Made by a program: the position numbers and the translations under genes | Assembly: GCA_020866945.1 (NCBI GenBank) | Contig: JAJBVW010000084.1 | Coordinates: 1 to 34,987, forward strand | DNA from: Oscillospiraceae bacterium | GTDB taxonomy: Bacteria; Bacillota; Clostridia; Oscillospirales; Oscillospiraceae | DNA: 34,987 nucleotides | Reading direction: 5' to 3' | Shown: positions 1-8,974 of the stretch, piece after piece | Position numbering within the stretch: position 1 is the stretch's first letter | How the letters are laid out: each line of letters opens with the position of its first letter | The notes under the pieces: model-generated | Databases searched by the model: none | Told to the model about the DNA's origin: nothing | The model's input: the letters and a program-made list of their open reading frames with translations, nothing else

Positions 1-158
1 GTGCAGCATTCCTGTCAAGCCCCTTTCCGGAAAATCCTATAATAATTTTAAAACACGTGAAAGATTTTGTCAACTAAAAATTTTCTCTCACATCGAAAAA
101 GTTTGGAAAAATTTTGGAAAGATTACAAAACTCATAAAGACATCTGTGTTATTTATGA

Positions 159-187
159 TTGTCAACGGAAAAAAAGTATGCTATAAT
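159..187 (+). promoter_or_regulatory. Sigma-A promoter with extended -10 for the lipoprotein gene
   Basis: TTGTCA at 159-164, a 17-nt spacer, and TATAAT at 182-187 preceded by TG at 179-180 (extended -10). Transcription would start near 194, about 50 nt before the ATG at 244. The sequence upstream to position 1 is AT-rich and holds no gene that I can support. Confidence 0.8.
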
Positions 188-243
188 GACCTTAATCTTG
201 TGAAAATATCTACGTTACGGTTTCGCACAGAAAGGAGTTAACA

Positions 244-588
244 ATGAAACATCCCACACGCACTTTGTGCCTCATCCTCGCTCTGGTGCTGGCCCTCGGC
301 CTGCTAGCCGGCTGCTCCGGCAGCTATGTGGACATCGACACCGCGGGCGCGGCAGCGGCAGCCGCCGCCGGCAGCGCCACGCCGAAGCCCACTGCCACAG
401 CCAGCGCGGCATCCACCCCCACCGCTCAGGCCGCCACCGACACCGGCGCTTCCGCCGAAATGTCCGGCACAGCCTCCGGAGGAGCCGCCGCCGCTGACAC
501 CACGACCACCGATGCCGGCGCTGCTGCGGATGCATCCGCCTCCGGCGAGGCATCCGGCGAAGCCTCCGGCGAGATGCCCACTGCCTGA
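244..588 (+). CDS. Small Ala/Ser/Thr-rich lipoprotein
   Basis: This is a 114-aa secreted lipoprotein. Residues 1-23 form a type II signal peptide (basic start, Leu-rich core) ending in the lipobox LAGC with Cys24 as the lipidated residue. The rest is low complexity (Ala, Thr, Ser, Pro, Gly), with no recognisable enzyme domain and no metal or catalytic motif. The C-terminus carries repeated Ser-Gly-Glu-Ala, a motif that also ends the next gene's product. The start is fixed by AAAGGAG at 231-237, 6 nt before ATG. A hairpin terminator follows at 613, so it is probably monocistronic. The role is unknown; it may be a membrane-tethered spacer or stalk. The strongly biased composition gives long spurious frames on the other strand. 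Confidence 0.8.
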   Translation: MKHPTRTLCLILALVLALGLLAGCSGSYVDIDTAGAAAAAAAGSATPKPTATASAASTPTAQAATDTGASAEMSGTASGGAAAADTTTTDAGAAADASASGEASGEASGEMPTA

Positions 589-612
589 CAGCATACGCCA
601 CCAAATACTTTA

Positions 613-670
613 GGGAACCACGATCCAATGACCGCACCGCGTTATTCGATCTGCGGTTCCCTCGCTTTTT
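613..670 (+). terminator. Hairpin terminator after the lipoprotein gene
   Basis: GGGAACCACGATC at 613-625 pairs imperfectly with GATCTGCGGTTCCC at 648-661 (outer seven pairs perfect) and is followed by a short T run at 666-670. It sits between the two secreted-protein genes. Confidence 0.6.
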
Positions 671-700
671 ACCAGCCAAAAATTTGAAAGGAGAAAAAAT

Positions 701-2497
701 ATGAAGAAACTGTTATCCCTGCTGCTGGCCATAATGATGCTTGTGGCCCTGGCAGCGCCCGCGCTGGCCTCTGACGAGGCAAGCGGAGAGACGGCTGACG
801 CCTCCGCCGAAGCCGCAGAAGAAACAGAGGAGGAAACCGGCCCCATCGCCGTCATCGTCATCACGGACGAGGGCGAGGACGAGACCCAGGAGCAGACGGA
901 GGGCATCGACCTGACCTTCTTTGACGGCGGCGAGCAGACGGAAACCGGCATTTCCGGCTTTCTGATGACCTCCGACGACTCTCAGGCCGCCTTGTATTAC
1001 TCCGAGCTGAGCGAGGACACCGGCGCGTTTTATACCATTGGCGGCGACGGGGTCAATGTGGCGCTGGATGAATACGACGTGACCGAGATTGCCGCGCAGT
1101 GGCTGGAGGCCCTGGGCGTGGAGGGCTTTGATTCCGCCGTCGTTCTGGGCGACGGGGACGAGGCGGACTCCTGCTCCCCGGTCATTTCCGCCAAGGGCTA
1201 TACCTATCTGAATATTGCGAACACGCTGGTTCTGGCCTCCGGCACGGCCCGCAGCGCCCTGTATTCTGACGTAGTGGGCGGCACCACTGTCGCCGGCCCC
1301 GGCGCGGGCGGCATGAGCCAGGGCAGCGAGGAGCCTGTCGTCGTCATCACCGGCTCCCTGCTGGAAACCCTGGGCGGCCCGGAGGAGCAGGCGGAGGACA
1401 CCATCACCGTCACCAGCACCGGCAACCGCGCCCGCGGCATTCAGCCCCAGGGCAAGAGCATTACCTATCTCTACGATTCCGCCATCGTGTCCCACACCTG
1501 GGGCGCATGGAGCACAGACTCCGCCCGCGTCAGCCTTGACCTGGTGGCCTATCGCAGTCTGGGTCTCAGCCAGGGCGGCTACGGCGCTTATGCCGACACT
1601 AGCTGCCATCTGTTCCTGTACGGCAGCACCGTCATGGGCAGCTCCGACGGCATCGTCGCCTCCAACGACGGCGAGATATATGCCGTATCCAGCGACTGCA
1701 CTGACGACTCCGCCACGCTGCGGGCCATTATGGATAAATCCGGCGACCGCGCTCTGAGCTGGCAGGACTATGAGACCGAGGAGGGCGACGTGATGGAGAG
1801 CGTTATCTCCGGCGGCGCTACCGCTGTCCAGTTCCATATGCCCGACCAGGGCGGTTCCGGCGCGGGCAACACCCGCAAGGGCACCCTTTATATGAACGGC
1901 GGCACCCTCTCCACCGATGAAAGCCTGATCGACGGCGGCGTGGAGAGCCTGGACGCCTATGAGCTGAACTATGCCGGCGCCTGCATCGTCACCAAATCCA
2001 CCCAGGCCAACATTCTGCTGGTGGGCGTGGAGATGGAAAGCTGGAGCGGCGTGCTTATCCACGCGGTCATCAATAACGACTCCAATGTGAACAATATCGC
2101 CGACGGCGACGAGGCTCTTGGCAGCGACATCACCCTGCGGGATATGGACGTGACCGGCGACATCGTGAACGACGACTATCAGCGGGCCATGCGTCTGTAT
2201 CTCGACAACACCACCCTGACCGGAGCTATCTATTCCAACACCTGCGAGGACTGGAACGCGCTCTGCGAGGCGGAGTTCGACGGTGAGTACATCCTCAACG
2301 AGGACGGCTATGAAACCGTCTGGGGCGTGGAAATCACGCTGGCCAACGGCTCCGTCTGGAACGTCACGGAAACGTCTGTGGTGTCCGAGCTTATCATCAA
2401 CGACGGCTGCACCATCAACGGCGTTATCACCGAAAACGAGGACGGCACGCTGACCATCTCCCCCCTCGAAACCACCGCTTCCGGCGAGGCTTCGTAA
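701..2497 (+). CDS. Secreted beta-helix-like surface protein
   Basis: This is a 598-aa exported protein. It has a Sec signal peptide (KK, then a Leu-rich core, cut after ALA near residue 23), then an acidic Ser/Glu/Ala/Thr stretch to about residue 60. From about residue 170 to 580 it is a long series of short beta-strand-forming units rich in Gly, Asn, Asp, Thr and Ser (for example LYMNGGTLS, LYLDNTTLTGAIYS), as in right-handed parallel beta-helix (pectate-lyase-like) adhesins. No catalytic residues could be assigned. The last residues are TTASGEAS. No TM helix or LPxTG motif is visible. AAAGGAG at 687-693 lies 7 nt before the ATG. A bidirectional terminator follows. An adhesin or carbohydrate-contacting role is inferred from fold type only. 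Confidence 0.75.
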   Translation: MKKLLSLLLAIMMLVALAAPALASDEASGETADASAEAAEETEEETGPIAVIVITDEGEDETQEQTEGIDLTFFDGGEQTETGISGFLMTSDDSQAALYYSELSEDTGAFYTIGGDGVNVALDEYDVTEIAAQWLEALGVEGFDSAVVLGDGDEADSCSPVISAKGYTYLNIANTLVLASGTARSALYSDVVGGTTVAGPGAGGMSQGSEEPVVVITGSLLETLGGPEEQAEDTITVTSTGNRARGIQPQGKSITYLYDSAIVSHTWGAWSTDSARVSLDLVAYRSLGLSQGGYGAYADTSCHLFLYGSTVMGSSDGIVASNDGEIYAVSSDCTDDSATLRAIMDKSGDRALSWQDYETEEGDVMESVISGGATAVQFHMPDQGGSGAGNTRKGTLYMNGGTLSTDESLIDGGVESLDAYELNYAGACIVTKSTQANILLVGVEMESWSGVLIHAVINNDSNVNNIADGDEALGSDITLRDMDVTGDIVNDDYQRAMRLYLDNTTLTGAIYSNTCEDWNALCEAEFDGEYILNEDGYETVWGVEITLANGSVWNVTETSVVSELIINDGCTINGVITENEDGTLTISPLETTASGEAS

Positions 2498-2535
2498 TAT
2501 CAGGTATTAAACCGAATAATTCTCACGCTGTCCTA

Positions 2536-2556
2536 ATGCGCCCACACAGGGCGCAT
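2536..2556. repeat. Perfect 8-bp inverted repeat after the beta-helix gene
   Basis: ATGCGCCC (2536-2543), a 5-nt loop, then GGGCGCAT (2549-2556). There is no T run beside it. It lies just before the stronger terminator at 2569 and may add to transcription stopping or mRNA end protection. Confidence 0.5.
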
Positions 2557-2568
2557 CAGGCAGCATAT

Positions 2569-2601
2569 AAAAAGGCTCAATCCTAAGATTGGGCCTTTTT
2601 T
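2569..2601. terminator. Bidirectional rho-independent terminator
   Basis: AAAAAGGCTCAATC (2569-2582), loop CTAA, GATTGGGCCTTTTT (2587-2600), with one G-T pair in the stem. T runs are present in both directions. It serves the + strand gene ending at 2497 and the minus-strand gene ending at 2605. Confidence 0.85.
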
Positions 2602-2604
2602 ATA

Positions 2605-5600
2605 TTAATGGTTCATGATTAGCATTTGCAGTCGGTTTTCCACGTTGGCAAAGCTCGTGTCCGGGTCAAGGTCGAGGGGAAGTATTTGGATGTCCGGGTA
2701 ACGGGCCTTCAGCTTCTTGATGGTGCCACGGCCACAGATGTGATTCGGCAGGCAGCCGAACGGCTGAAGAATGATAAAGCTCCTGACGCCCTCCTCGGCA
2801 TATCGGGCGATTTCCGCCGCCATCAGCCAGCCCTCGCCGCAGCTCAGTGTCTCCGGGATGATGTCGCTTATGCCGTCATACATCTCCTTCGGGGAGTGGC
2901 CCTTTTCAAACAGGGGATGCCGGGCCGCCACCTTTTCCAGGGAGCGCTGCACATAATCAAACAGCCCGTTGACCAGGAAGGGATAGGGGGGTATATTGGC
3001 GTGGCAATCCTTAATCTCCGCCCCAGTGGCCTGGAAATCCTTCCGAAGCTGGTCGGTGATACGCGGGAACACAGTCTCCATGCCGTTTTGCTCGATATAT
3101 TCCTCAATATGGAAGTTGGAGCCGGGGTGATAGGTGACAAGAAGCTCCCCTGTGACGAATACGCGGGGCTTTAGCTGCGAGCGGTCATAAGGGATGGCCG
3201 CCAAGTCGTCAATGCAGCCTTCAAACGCCCGCCGGGCGGGGGATATGCCCTCCTTCAGCGCCTGGGACACCTTCTCCACACACTGGTGATAGACCCGGTT
3301 CGTCTCCCCGGGGTTTACCTCGTAGGGCCGGATTTTGCGGACGATCTCCGTCATGATGTCCAGCATCATAAAGCCCCACACCGCCCCCAGCACGGCGCTC
3401 AGGCCCAGCAGGGCCACGCCGGGGTGCATATCCTTTGTGTCGTTCACATCCGTGGTCAGCACCGGCACCCCGTCAAACCCGGCGGCGTCCAGCCCCTTCC
3501 GCAGCAGCCCGGCATAGTGGGACATCCGGCAGTCGCACTGGAATTTCACTATGCCAACGGCCACCTCGTCCTGGTTATAGTTGCCCCGTTTCAGCTCACC
3601 GATAAGCTCGCCGATGACCATCTGGGCGGGGAAACAGATGTCGTTATGGACATATTTTTTTCCAAGGCGTATCTGTTCCAGGCCGCCGACAGGAACGGAC
3701 TTCACAATGTAATTTTCCTTTTCCAGCAGGGCGCACAACAGCACCGCCGCCTCCCCTGTGATGTTCGGCAGGAGCAGCGTCCGCTTCTTCTTGTCCCCGG
3801 GCAGAAATTTTGCGGGACTTGGCGGGGGCAGCTCCCGGAAATATGGGCTTTGATAGACCTGGAGCGCCGGGTCAGTGGCCTGGCTCCGACGGCGGCGGAG
3901 CCGGACGCCGCCGGTGTTCCCACTGGCCGTCAGCGGCTCGGAGGCGGCGGGGGCAATCGTAACCCCGGCGGCCTGTCGCTCCTCCGCCAGCTTGCGGCGG
4001 ATATGGACGGTCTCAATGAAGGACTGCACCCGGATAGCCAGGGAGCCTGCGGCGTCGCTCTCGTCCAGCTTCAGGACAAGAGGGGATTTCTGTCCGCTCT
4101 CCGTCAGTATTCGGATAATCTCATCCGACAGCACCGCGTCATGGCCGCAGCCAAAGCTGACGAGCTGGACATATTCCAAATGCTCCTCTCTCGCGGCAAT
4201 CATGGCCCCGCCAAGCATACGGGTGTGGAAGTCGTTCGTTATCTCGATGCGGGTGTTGTGCAGATCCACCTTTTCAAGCCCCGGCAGACTGTCCACCGGC
4301 AGGACGGGAATGCCCTGGTTCGCGAACAGCTTGGAAAGTCCGTGGCAGACGAAGGAATCTGAATGATAGGGCCTTCCAGCCAGAACGACGGCAAAGCTGT
4401 TCTCCCGCCGGACTGTATCCAAAATCTGCGCCGCCTCGTCCCGCAGGGTCTGGCGGAAGGAGCGCAGGGCCTCTCTCCCCTGGGCAAACGCGGCCTCCGC
4501 CTGCTTTTCGCTGGCCCCCAGGGTCTCCACAGCGTAGCGGCATATCTGCTTTTCCCTGTCCTTCTCCGTGAACCAGTGGAACACAGGAGTGTCGAAGGGG
4601 ATGTGATACCGCTCCTCCGGGTTCTGGGAATTTCGCACCACCATGGGATAGCCCATGACCACGGAGCAGACGTAGGGGCTGAGCTTATCCTTCCCCTCCG
4701 GGGGCATATGCATGACATAGGGCATGAAAATGCGGTCTACTCCCTGCTCCGCCAAGTCCATCACATGACCGTGGGCCAGCTTGGCCGGGAAACAAATGGT
4801 GTCCGAGGCCACATAGGTGATCCCCTGCTCGTAGAGCTTTCGCCCGCTGGGGTGGGAGAATTTCGTGTCATATCCCAGGGCGCGGAAGAAGGTGCTCCAG
4901 AAGGGCATACTGTCCCAAAATTCCAGCACGCGCGGCAATCCCACGGTCTGCCCCTGCTTTTCCCGAACCGGTTCACAGGGGTACAGCTCAAAGAGCATTT
5001 TCTCCCGCCTGAGAAACAGGTCAGGGGCAGGCTCCGCCTTCTTCTCCTCCTGCGGTGCGGACGGCTTCTCTCCTGTTTTCTTCTCACCGGGGTATTCGTC
5101 GTCCACCGTGGCCCCACGCTCACAGCGGTTGCCCGTGACCCAGGCCCCGCCGGTGGAAAACAGCATGACCGTCCGGCTGCAATGGTTGGCGCAGCCGGGG
5201 CAGCGGTCGCCGTTGCGGGTGATATAGTCAAAGTCCCGCAGGCCGTCCAGCCCTATAAAGGAGGTGGATTCCCCGTTGGCGTACCCCTCATGCTCCACCT
5301 GCTGCTTCACAAGAAGGGCCGCGCCCAAGGCGCCCATCTCGCCGGGATAGGGAGCCAGAGAAACCTCCCGGCCCAGGTATTCCTCCAGCGCCCGCAGAAC
5401 CGCCCGATTGCGGAACGTGCCGCCTTGGACGACCACATGATCTCCCAGCTCATCCTTGTTGGCAATGCGGACAACTTTTGTGAACACGTTCTCGATAATA
5501 GACCGGCACAGTCCCGCCATAATGTCGTCCGGCAGCTTGCCGTCCCTCTGTTCGTTTATAATAGTGCTGTTCATAAACACGGTGCAGCGGCTCCCCAGGG

Positions 5601-6582
5601 AGGCGGGGTTTTCCGAGCGGAAGGCCGCGGCGGCGATCTCCTCCACCGGCATACCCAGATTGGAGGCGAAGTTTTCCAAAAACGAGCCGCAGCCGGAGGA
5701 GCAGGCTTCGTTCAGCATAATGTTTGTGATGATGCCGTCGTTCAGCCAGATGGCCTTCATGTCCTGGCCGCCGATGTCCAGCAGGAAGGTGGCGTCGGGG
5801 AAATACTGCAAGCAGCCCTTGGCGTGGGCCACGGTCTCCACCACATGATAATCCGCCCCCAGGGCGCGGGCAAAAAGCTTTTCCCCATAGCCCGTGGTGC
5901 CAAGACCCAGGATTTCCAGGGGACGGCCCAGGGCCTCGTATTTATCTGCCAGGGCCAGCAGGCCCTCCTTTATCACCCGCAGGGGTTCCCCGTTGTTGTT
6001 GGCGTAAAAGCGGTCAATGACCCGCTCGTCCTCGTCCAGCAGCACCAGCTTGGAGGTAGTACTGCCGGAGTCGATGCCAAGGTACACCTGTAACGGCCCC
6101 TGGCCGGTTGGCTCCTGCACCGGCAGCAGCTCCCGGTCATGGCGGGCCATAAAGGCGTCCCGCTCCTGGGCTGATTTGAAAAACGGCTCCGCTGTGTGAC
6201 TGACGGCGGAAGCCGTGGCCGCCGTGCTTTTCAGCCGCTCCCGCAGTTCCCCGGCGGTCAGCATGGCGCACTCGTCGTCTGTGGGGGCGAAAATGCGGTC
6301 AATGGCGATGGCGGTGCCGAAGGCCACAATGGTTTCCGGGTGCTCCGGGATGATGACCTGCTCCGGCGTGAGCTGAAGCCGCTCCCCAAAGACCCGGATC
6401 AGGGTGGGGTTAAAGGTGAGCGGCCCGCCCTCAAACACCACCGGCGGGGCGATCTCAAGGCCCTGGGCCAGGCCACCGATGGTCTGCCTCGCAATGGCGT
6501 GAAAGACCGAGAGGGCCACGTCCTCATGGGAGGCCCCCTGAATCAGCAGGGGCTGGATGTCCGTTTTGGCAAAACCCCGCAC
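2605..6582 (-). CDS. 2-hydroxyacyl-CoA dehydratase activase-related giant protein, main (C-terminal) part
   Basis: This is most of a roughly 1500-residue protein; its N-terminus is in the next frame (6543-7106). It begins inside the first activase domain (FAKTDIQPL). A second complete BadF/BadG/BcrA/BcrD-type ASKHA ATPase domain runs from about residue 166 (GIDSGSTTSK) to 430. It has the [4Fe-4S]-site cysteines in NEACSSGCGSF and GSRC, followed by a Cys-rich segment (RCPGCANHC). Next come a DUF2229-like segment (about 555-700) and 2-hydroxyglutaryl-CoA dehydratase D-component-like segments up to GCLPNHICGRG. In this family ATP-driven electron transfer activates radical dehydratases or reductases. 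The partner of these giant forms is poorly defined, and none is encoded nearby. The predicted GTG start at 6582 is not real; translation should come from the upstream frame. Confidence 0.8.
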   Translation of the reverse strand: MRGFAKTDIQPLLIQGASHEDVALSVFHAIARQTIGGLAQGLEIAPPVVFEGGPLTFNPTLIRVFGERLQLTPEQVIIPEHPETIVAFGTAIAIDRIFAPTDDECAMLTAGELRERLKSTAATASAVSHTAEPFFKSAQERDAFMARHDRELLPVQEPTGQGPLQVYLGIDSGSTTSKLVLLDEDERVIDRFYANNNGEPLRVIKEGLLALADKYEALGRPLEILGLGTTGYGEKLFARALGADYHVVETVAHAKGCLQYFPDATFLLDIGGQDMKAIWLNDGIITNIMLNEACSSGCGSFLENFASNLGMPVEEIAAAAFRSENPASLGSRCTVFMNSTIINEQRDGKLPDDIMAGLCRSIIENVFTKVVRIANKDELGDHVVVQGGTFRNRAVLRALEEYLGREVSLAPYPGEMGALGAALLVKQQVEHEGYANGESTSFIGLDGLRDFDYITRNGDRCPGCANHCSRTVMLFSTGGAWVTGNRCERGATVDDEYPGEKKTGEKPSAPQEEKKAEPAPDLFLRREKMLFELYPCEPVREKQGQTVGLPRVLEFWDSMPFWSTFFRALGYDTKFSHPSGRKLYEQGITYVASDTICFPAKLAHGHVMDLAEQGVDRIFMPYVMHMPPEGKDKLSPYVCSVVMGYPMVVRNSQNPEERYHIPFDTPVFHWFTEKDREKQICRYAVETLGASEKQAEAAFAQGREALRSFRQTLRDEAAQILDTVRRENSFAVVLAGRPYHSDSFVCHGLSKLFANQGIPVLPVDSLPGLEKVDLHNTRIEITNDFHTRMLGGAMIAAREEHLEYVQLVSFGCGHDAVLSDEIIRILTESGQKSPLVLKLDESDAAGSLAIRVQSFIETVHIRRKLAEERQAAGVTIAPAASEPLTASGNTGGVRLRRRRSQATDPALQVYQSPYFRELPPPSPAKFLPGDKKKRTLLLPNITGEAAVLLCALLEKENYIVKSVPVGGLEQIRLGKKYVHNDICFPAQMVIGELIGELKRGNYNQDEVAVGIVKFQCDCRMSHYAGLLRKGLDAAGFDGVPVLTTDVNDTKDMHPGVALLGLSAVLGAVWGFMMLDIMTEIVRKIRPYEVNPGETNRVYHQCVEKVSQALKEGISPARRAFEGCIDDLAAIPYDRSQLKPRVFVTGELLVTYHPGSNFHIEEYIEQNGMETVFPRITDQLRKDFQATGAEIKDCHANIPPYPFLVNGLFDYVQRSLEKVAARHPLFEKGHSPKEMYDGISDIIPETLSCGEGWLMAAEIARYAEEGVRSFIILQPFGCLPNHICGRGTIKKLKARYPDIQILPLDLDPDTSFANVENRLQMLIMNH

Positions 6583-7106
6583 CGGCCAGATATATCGAAA
6601 ACCGTCGTCCCCTTGGCTGCGAGAGATTCAAACTCCGTAGTTTCGATGTTCAGGAGCTTCGCGATCTCGTCGATAAAGGCCCCGGTGCCGCCGGCGCAGC
6701 TCCCGTTCATACGCATATCGGAGGCGACCAGCTTCTCCGTTTTTTCGTCAAGGTGGAAAAAAATAATCTTGGCATCCTGGCCGCCCAGCTCGATAGCGGT
6801 GCGGGCCTGGGGATACCAAGTGCTTACGGCGGCGGCGTTTGCCACCACCTCCTGTATGTAATGGACGCCAAGGCGCTCCGCCACCGGCTTGCCGCCGGAG
6901 CCGCACACCGCCGCCCGAAAGCGTCTGCCAGGAAATTGCTCCTCCAGCAGGCCCAAAAGCTGCTCCACCGTCTCCGCCTGGCGGGCGTTGTGGCGGTAAT
7001 AGCAGGAATAGAGCATTTTCCCGCTCCCGCCCTCCGCCACGGCCAGCTTTACCGTGGTGGAGCCAACGTCTATCCCAAGCCTCAAATCCTCATGACTCGG
7101 CTGCAT
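6543..7106 (-). CDS. Activase-related giant protein, N-terminal part (frameshifted)
   Basis: This 187-aa frame carries the first ASKHA ATPase domain. It has the phosphate-binding loop GIDVGSTTVK (residues 11-20), ELGGQDAK (106-113), and two Fe-S cysteines, C137 in GSCAGGTG and C176 in GRCG. After GRCGV the frame runs into 10 unrelated residues and stops, while the conserved continuation (FAKTDIQPL) is in the -1 frame. A missing T in the coding strand explains this exactly. The start follows AGAGGG about 10 nt upstream and lies 18 nt after the plsC-like gene's stop, so they are co-transcribed. It is either a young pseudogene, a phase-variable homopolymer, or a sequencing error. Confidence 0.8.
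   Translation of the reverse strand: MQPSHEDLRLGIDVGSTTVKLAVAEGGSGKMLYSCYYRHNARQAETVEQLLGLLEEQFPGRRFRAAVCGSGGKPVAERLGVHYIQEVVANAAAVSTWYPQARTAIELGGQDAKIIFFHLDEKTEKLVASDMRMNGSCAGGTGAFIDEIAKLLNIETTEFESLAAKGTTVFDISGRCGVLPKRTSSPC
6565..6582 (-). other. Frameshift point in the activase gene
   Basis: Coding strand reads TGC GGG GTT TTG CCA AAA CGG. Adding one T to the four-T run (plus-strand A run at 6571-6574) gives TGC GGG GTT TTT GCC AAA ACG, i.e. C-G-V-F-A-K-T, the family consensus. This localises the lesion to a single base. Confidence 0.75.
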
Positions 7107-7124
7107 ATCTGAAATTCCCTCTTT

Positions 7125-7997
7125 CTATCTGGCCGCCGCCGGTATCCACCCGGCGATGTCGCTGTCCTCGAAATCGTAGGTCAGCGGCTTGCCGTAGGCC
7201 TTCTCATAAGCGGCCCGCTTCTGCTCATAATCCTTTTCCATCATAGCGATGCTGTTCTGCCGCACATTCTTTCCCTCCTGGGGATAGACCGGCGGCAGCA
7301 CATGAACCACATACCGCACCTGGCGGAAATCGTCCCGGTTTTTCTCCTTCTCCGGCAGGTCGATGATCTCCACAAAGCAGGACACCACCGGCACGCCGCA
7401 CTTGGCAGCATAGTAATAGGCCCCCCGCTTGGGTGGGCGGGGCTTGCGATAATTAAACCACATCTCCTGCTCCGGGTATATCAGCACCCAGTTGCCCCCG
7501 TCCAGCAGCGCGGCCAGCTTTTTCAGAAACGTCCCCGCCAGATAGTCCGGGTCGGTGGTCATGGGGACAGTGTCCGCGTAATTCATCAGAAAGCCGAAAA
7601 GCCCGGTCATGGCCAGATTGCTCTCCTGGCTGATGATGAACAGCCGTTTCCGCCCGGTTTTCTTCACCATGGTGAAAACGGCGGTGTTGTCCACCGGGTT
7701 AAAGTGGTTGCTGGTAATGACCGCGCCGCCGGTGATGTCCTTCAGGTTTTCCAGCCCCTCTATTTGGGTGGAGCCGTTCACCAGCTTCGCCGCCGTGTTC
7801 TCTATGACCCGCGCTATCCGATTGCAGATACTGTACCGGGGCCGTTTTCGCTTTTCCCAAAATTCCCGCACCAGCGCGGCCTTCTGCTCATCCGTCAGGT
7901 TTGGGTCATCCACCTCCACCTTAGCGTGAAACTCTCCCCGGCCCGCAGCGGCGCGGATATTTTCAATGACTTGATCCTTCTCTCCCCCAAAGATCAT
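7125..7997 (-). CDS. PlsC-like acyltransferase
   Basis: This 290-aa protein belongs to the 1-acyl-sn-glycerol-3-phosphate acyltransferase family, which moves an acyl group from a thioester donor to a lysophospholipid or similar acceptor at the membrane. Block 1 is NHFNPVD with catalytic H98 and D103 (HX4D). Block 3 is YPEQEMW (174-180) in place of the classical EGTRS, so acceptor preference may differ. Residues 1-60 are a hydrophilic N-terminal extension. No clear TM helix is present; it is probably peripheral. It overlaps the upstream GT8 gene by 4 nt (ATGA), which suggests translational coupling. Neighbouring glycosyltransferases point to glycolipid synthesis, but this is inference. Confidence 0.85.
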   Translation of the reverse strand: MIFGGEKDQVIENIRAAAGRGEFHAKVEVDDPNLTDEQKAALVREFWEKRKRPRYSICNRIARVIENTAAKLVNGSTQIEGLENLKDITGGAVITSNHFNPVDNTAVFTMVKKTGRKRLFIISQESNLAMTGLFGFLMNYADTVPMTTDPDYLAGTFLKKLAALLDGGNWVLIYPEQEMWFNYRKPRPPKRGAYYYAAKCGVPVVSCFVEIIDLPEKEKNRDDFRQVRYVVHVLPPVYPQEGKNVRQNSIAMMEKDYEQKRAAYEKAYGKPLTYDFEDSDIAGWIPAAAR

Positions 7998-8956
7998 AAA
8001 CGTATCGTTCCTTCACTTTCGTGTATCTTTTTAAAGGTAACAGGGTTATTGGGAATCCGCATGGCGTTTTCCAGCATATTTTGCAGGCATTTTGTGTCGG
8101 ATTCCTTCTGCTCGTCGGAATAATTCCGCTTTATCTCCAAAAGCTCCTGATAGTAGACATTTTCCCTGGCGTACTGCCAGAAATAGTCCTCATACTGCAC
8201 ATCGTCATAGCACCAGGGCTTGTCGAACAAATTATAGTGTATCAGGCTGGGATTGGCCATAGGCTCCTTCTGCTTGTTGGGCATGGCGTCCCATTCCTCT
8301 TCCAGGAAATGAATACGCCCAAGGCACATGGCGTTGAGGTAATCCTGGTCGGGGGCGATGCTGTCGAAGTGATAGGTGTTCAACAGATGGAGAAAATGCT
8401 CCGTCATATGACATTTCCGCATTTCCGCCAGATTCATCAGCAATATGCCGGAATTTATGTACTGATAGCGGTTCACGCCGGTGGATTCCTCGATATAATG
8501 GGCAAACTCCGGGATCTCCGACACGGAATGATCCGGGCAGGCCCCCACCAGATTGTTCCCCAGCTCGATGTTATACAGGCGGGAGATGTCCCCCGGCACG
8601 ACGATGTCGCTGTCGATGTAGATGCCCTTATCATATTCCGGGAACATCTCAGGTATGAACAGGCGGAAGTAGATGGTCATGGTGAAATAGTCGCACCGCA
8701 GGCGGTTCTCCTTGCGGTCGGTGATGCTCTCCAGTCCCTCCTTCATCTCCTCAAACAGAACCTGGAACCAGTCCTCCCCGATGGAAGACAGCTTTTCAAT
8801 ATTCTCCTCCGTCAGCTCCTGGTGGAGAATGTGAACATGGTATTGATAGTCGCGGGAGGCGTTAGCCTTCATAGAGGCCAGCGCCACCCCCAGACAGGGG
8901 GCGTAGCCGTTATCGATGGTGAAAAAGATAGGGATAATGGGTTTTTCCTGAGTCAT
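7994..8956 (-). CDS. GT8 family glycosyltransferase (second of pair)
   Basis: This 320-aa retaining glycosyltransferase of family 8 resembles LgtC, general stress protein A and glycogenin. It starts with IPIFFTIDNGYAPCLGVALASM, the nucleotide-sugar-binding strand. It carries the metal-binding DxD as YIDSDIVV (D115, D117), NSGILLMNL, PDQDYLNA, and the C-terminal HYN(x4)KPW motif (IHYNLFDKPW). It is cytosolic, with no signal peptide. The start is supported by AAAGGA 8 nt before ATG. The likely activity is transfer of glucose or galactose from a UDP-sugar to a surface glycan or glycolipid; the acceptor is unknown. It sits 18 nt after the first GT8 gene and overlaps the acyltransferase gene. Confidence 0.9.
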   Translation of the reverse strand: MTQEKPIIPIFFTIDNGYAPCLGVALASMKANASRDYQYHVHILHQELTEENIEKLSSIGEDWFQVLFEEMKEGLESITDRKENRLRCDYFTMTIYFRLFIPEMFPEYDKGIYIDSDIVVPGDISRLYNIELGNNLVGACPDHSVSEIPEFAHYIEESTGVNRYQYINSGILLMNLAEMRKCHMTEHFLHLLNTYHFDSIAPDQDYLNAMCLGRIHFLEEEWDAMPNKQKEPMANPSLIHYNLFDKPWCYDDVQYEDYFWQYARENVYYQELLEIKRNYSDEQKESDTKCLQNMLENAMRIPNNPVTFKKIHESEGTIRL

Positions 8957-8974
8957 GTTGGGTATCCTTTCTCC

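Noticed and set aside
1..60. A second promoter at the left edge (TATAAT at 38-43)
   Set aside because: No acceptable -35 exists at 16-18 nt, and the promoter at 159-187 explains the first gene.
6560..6600. Programmed -1 frameshift in the activase gene
   Set aside because: The site G-GTT-TTG is a poor slippery heptamer and no strong downstream structure was seen; a base deletion or sequencing error is simpler.
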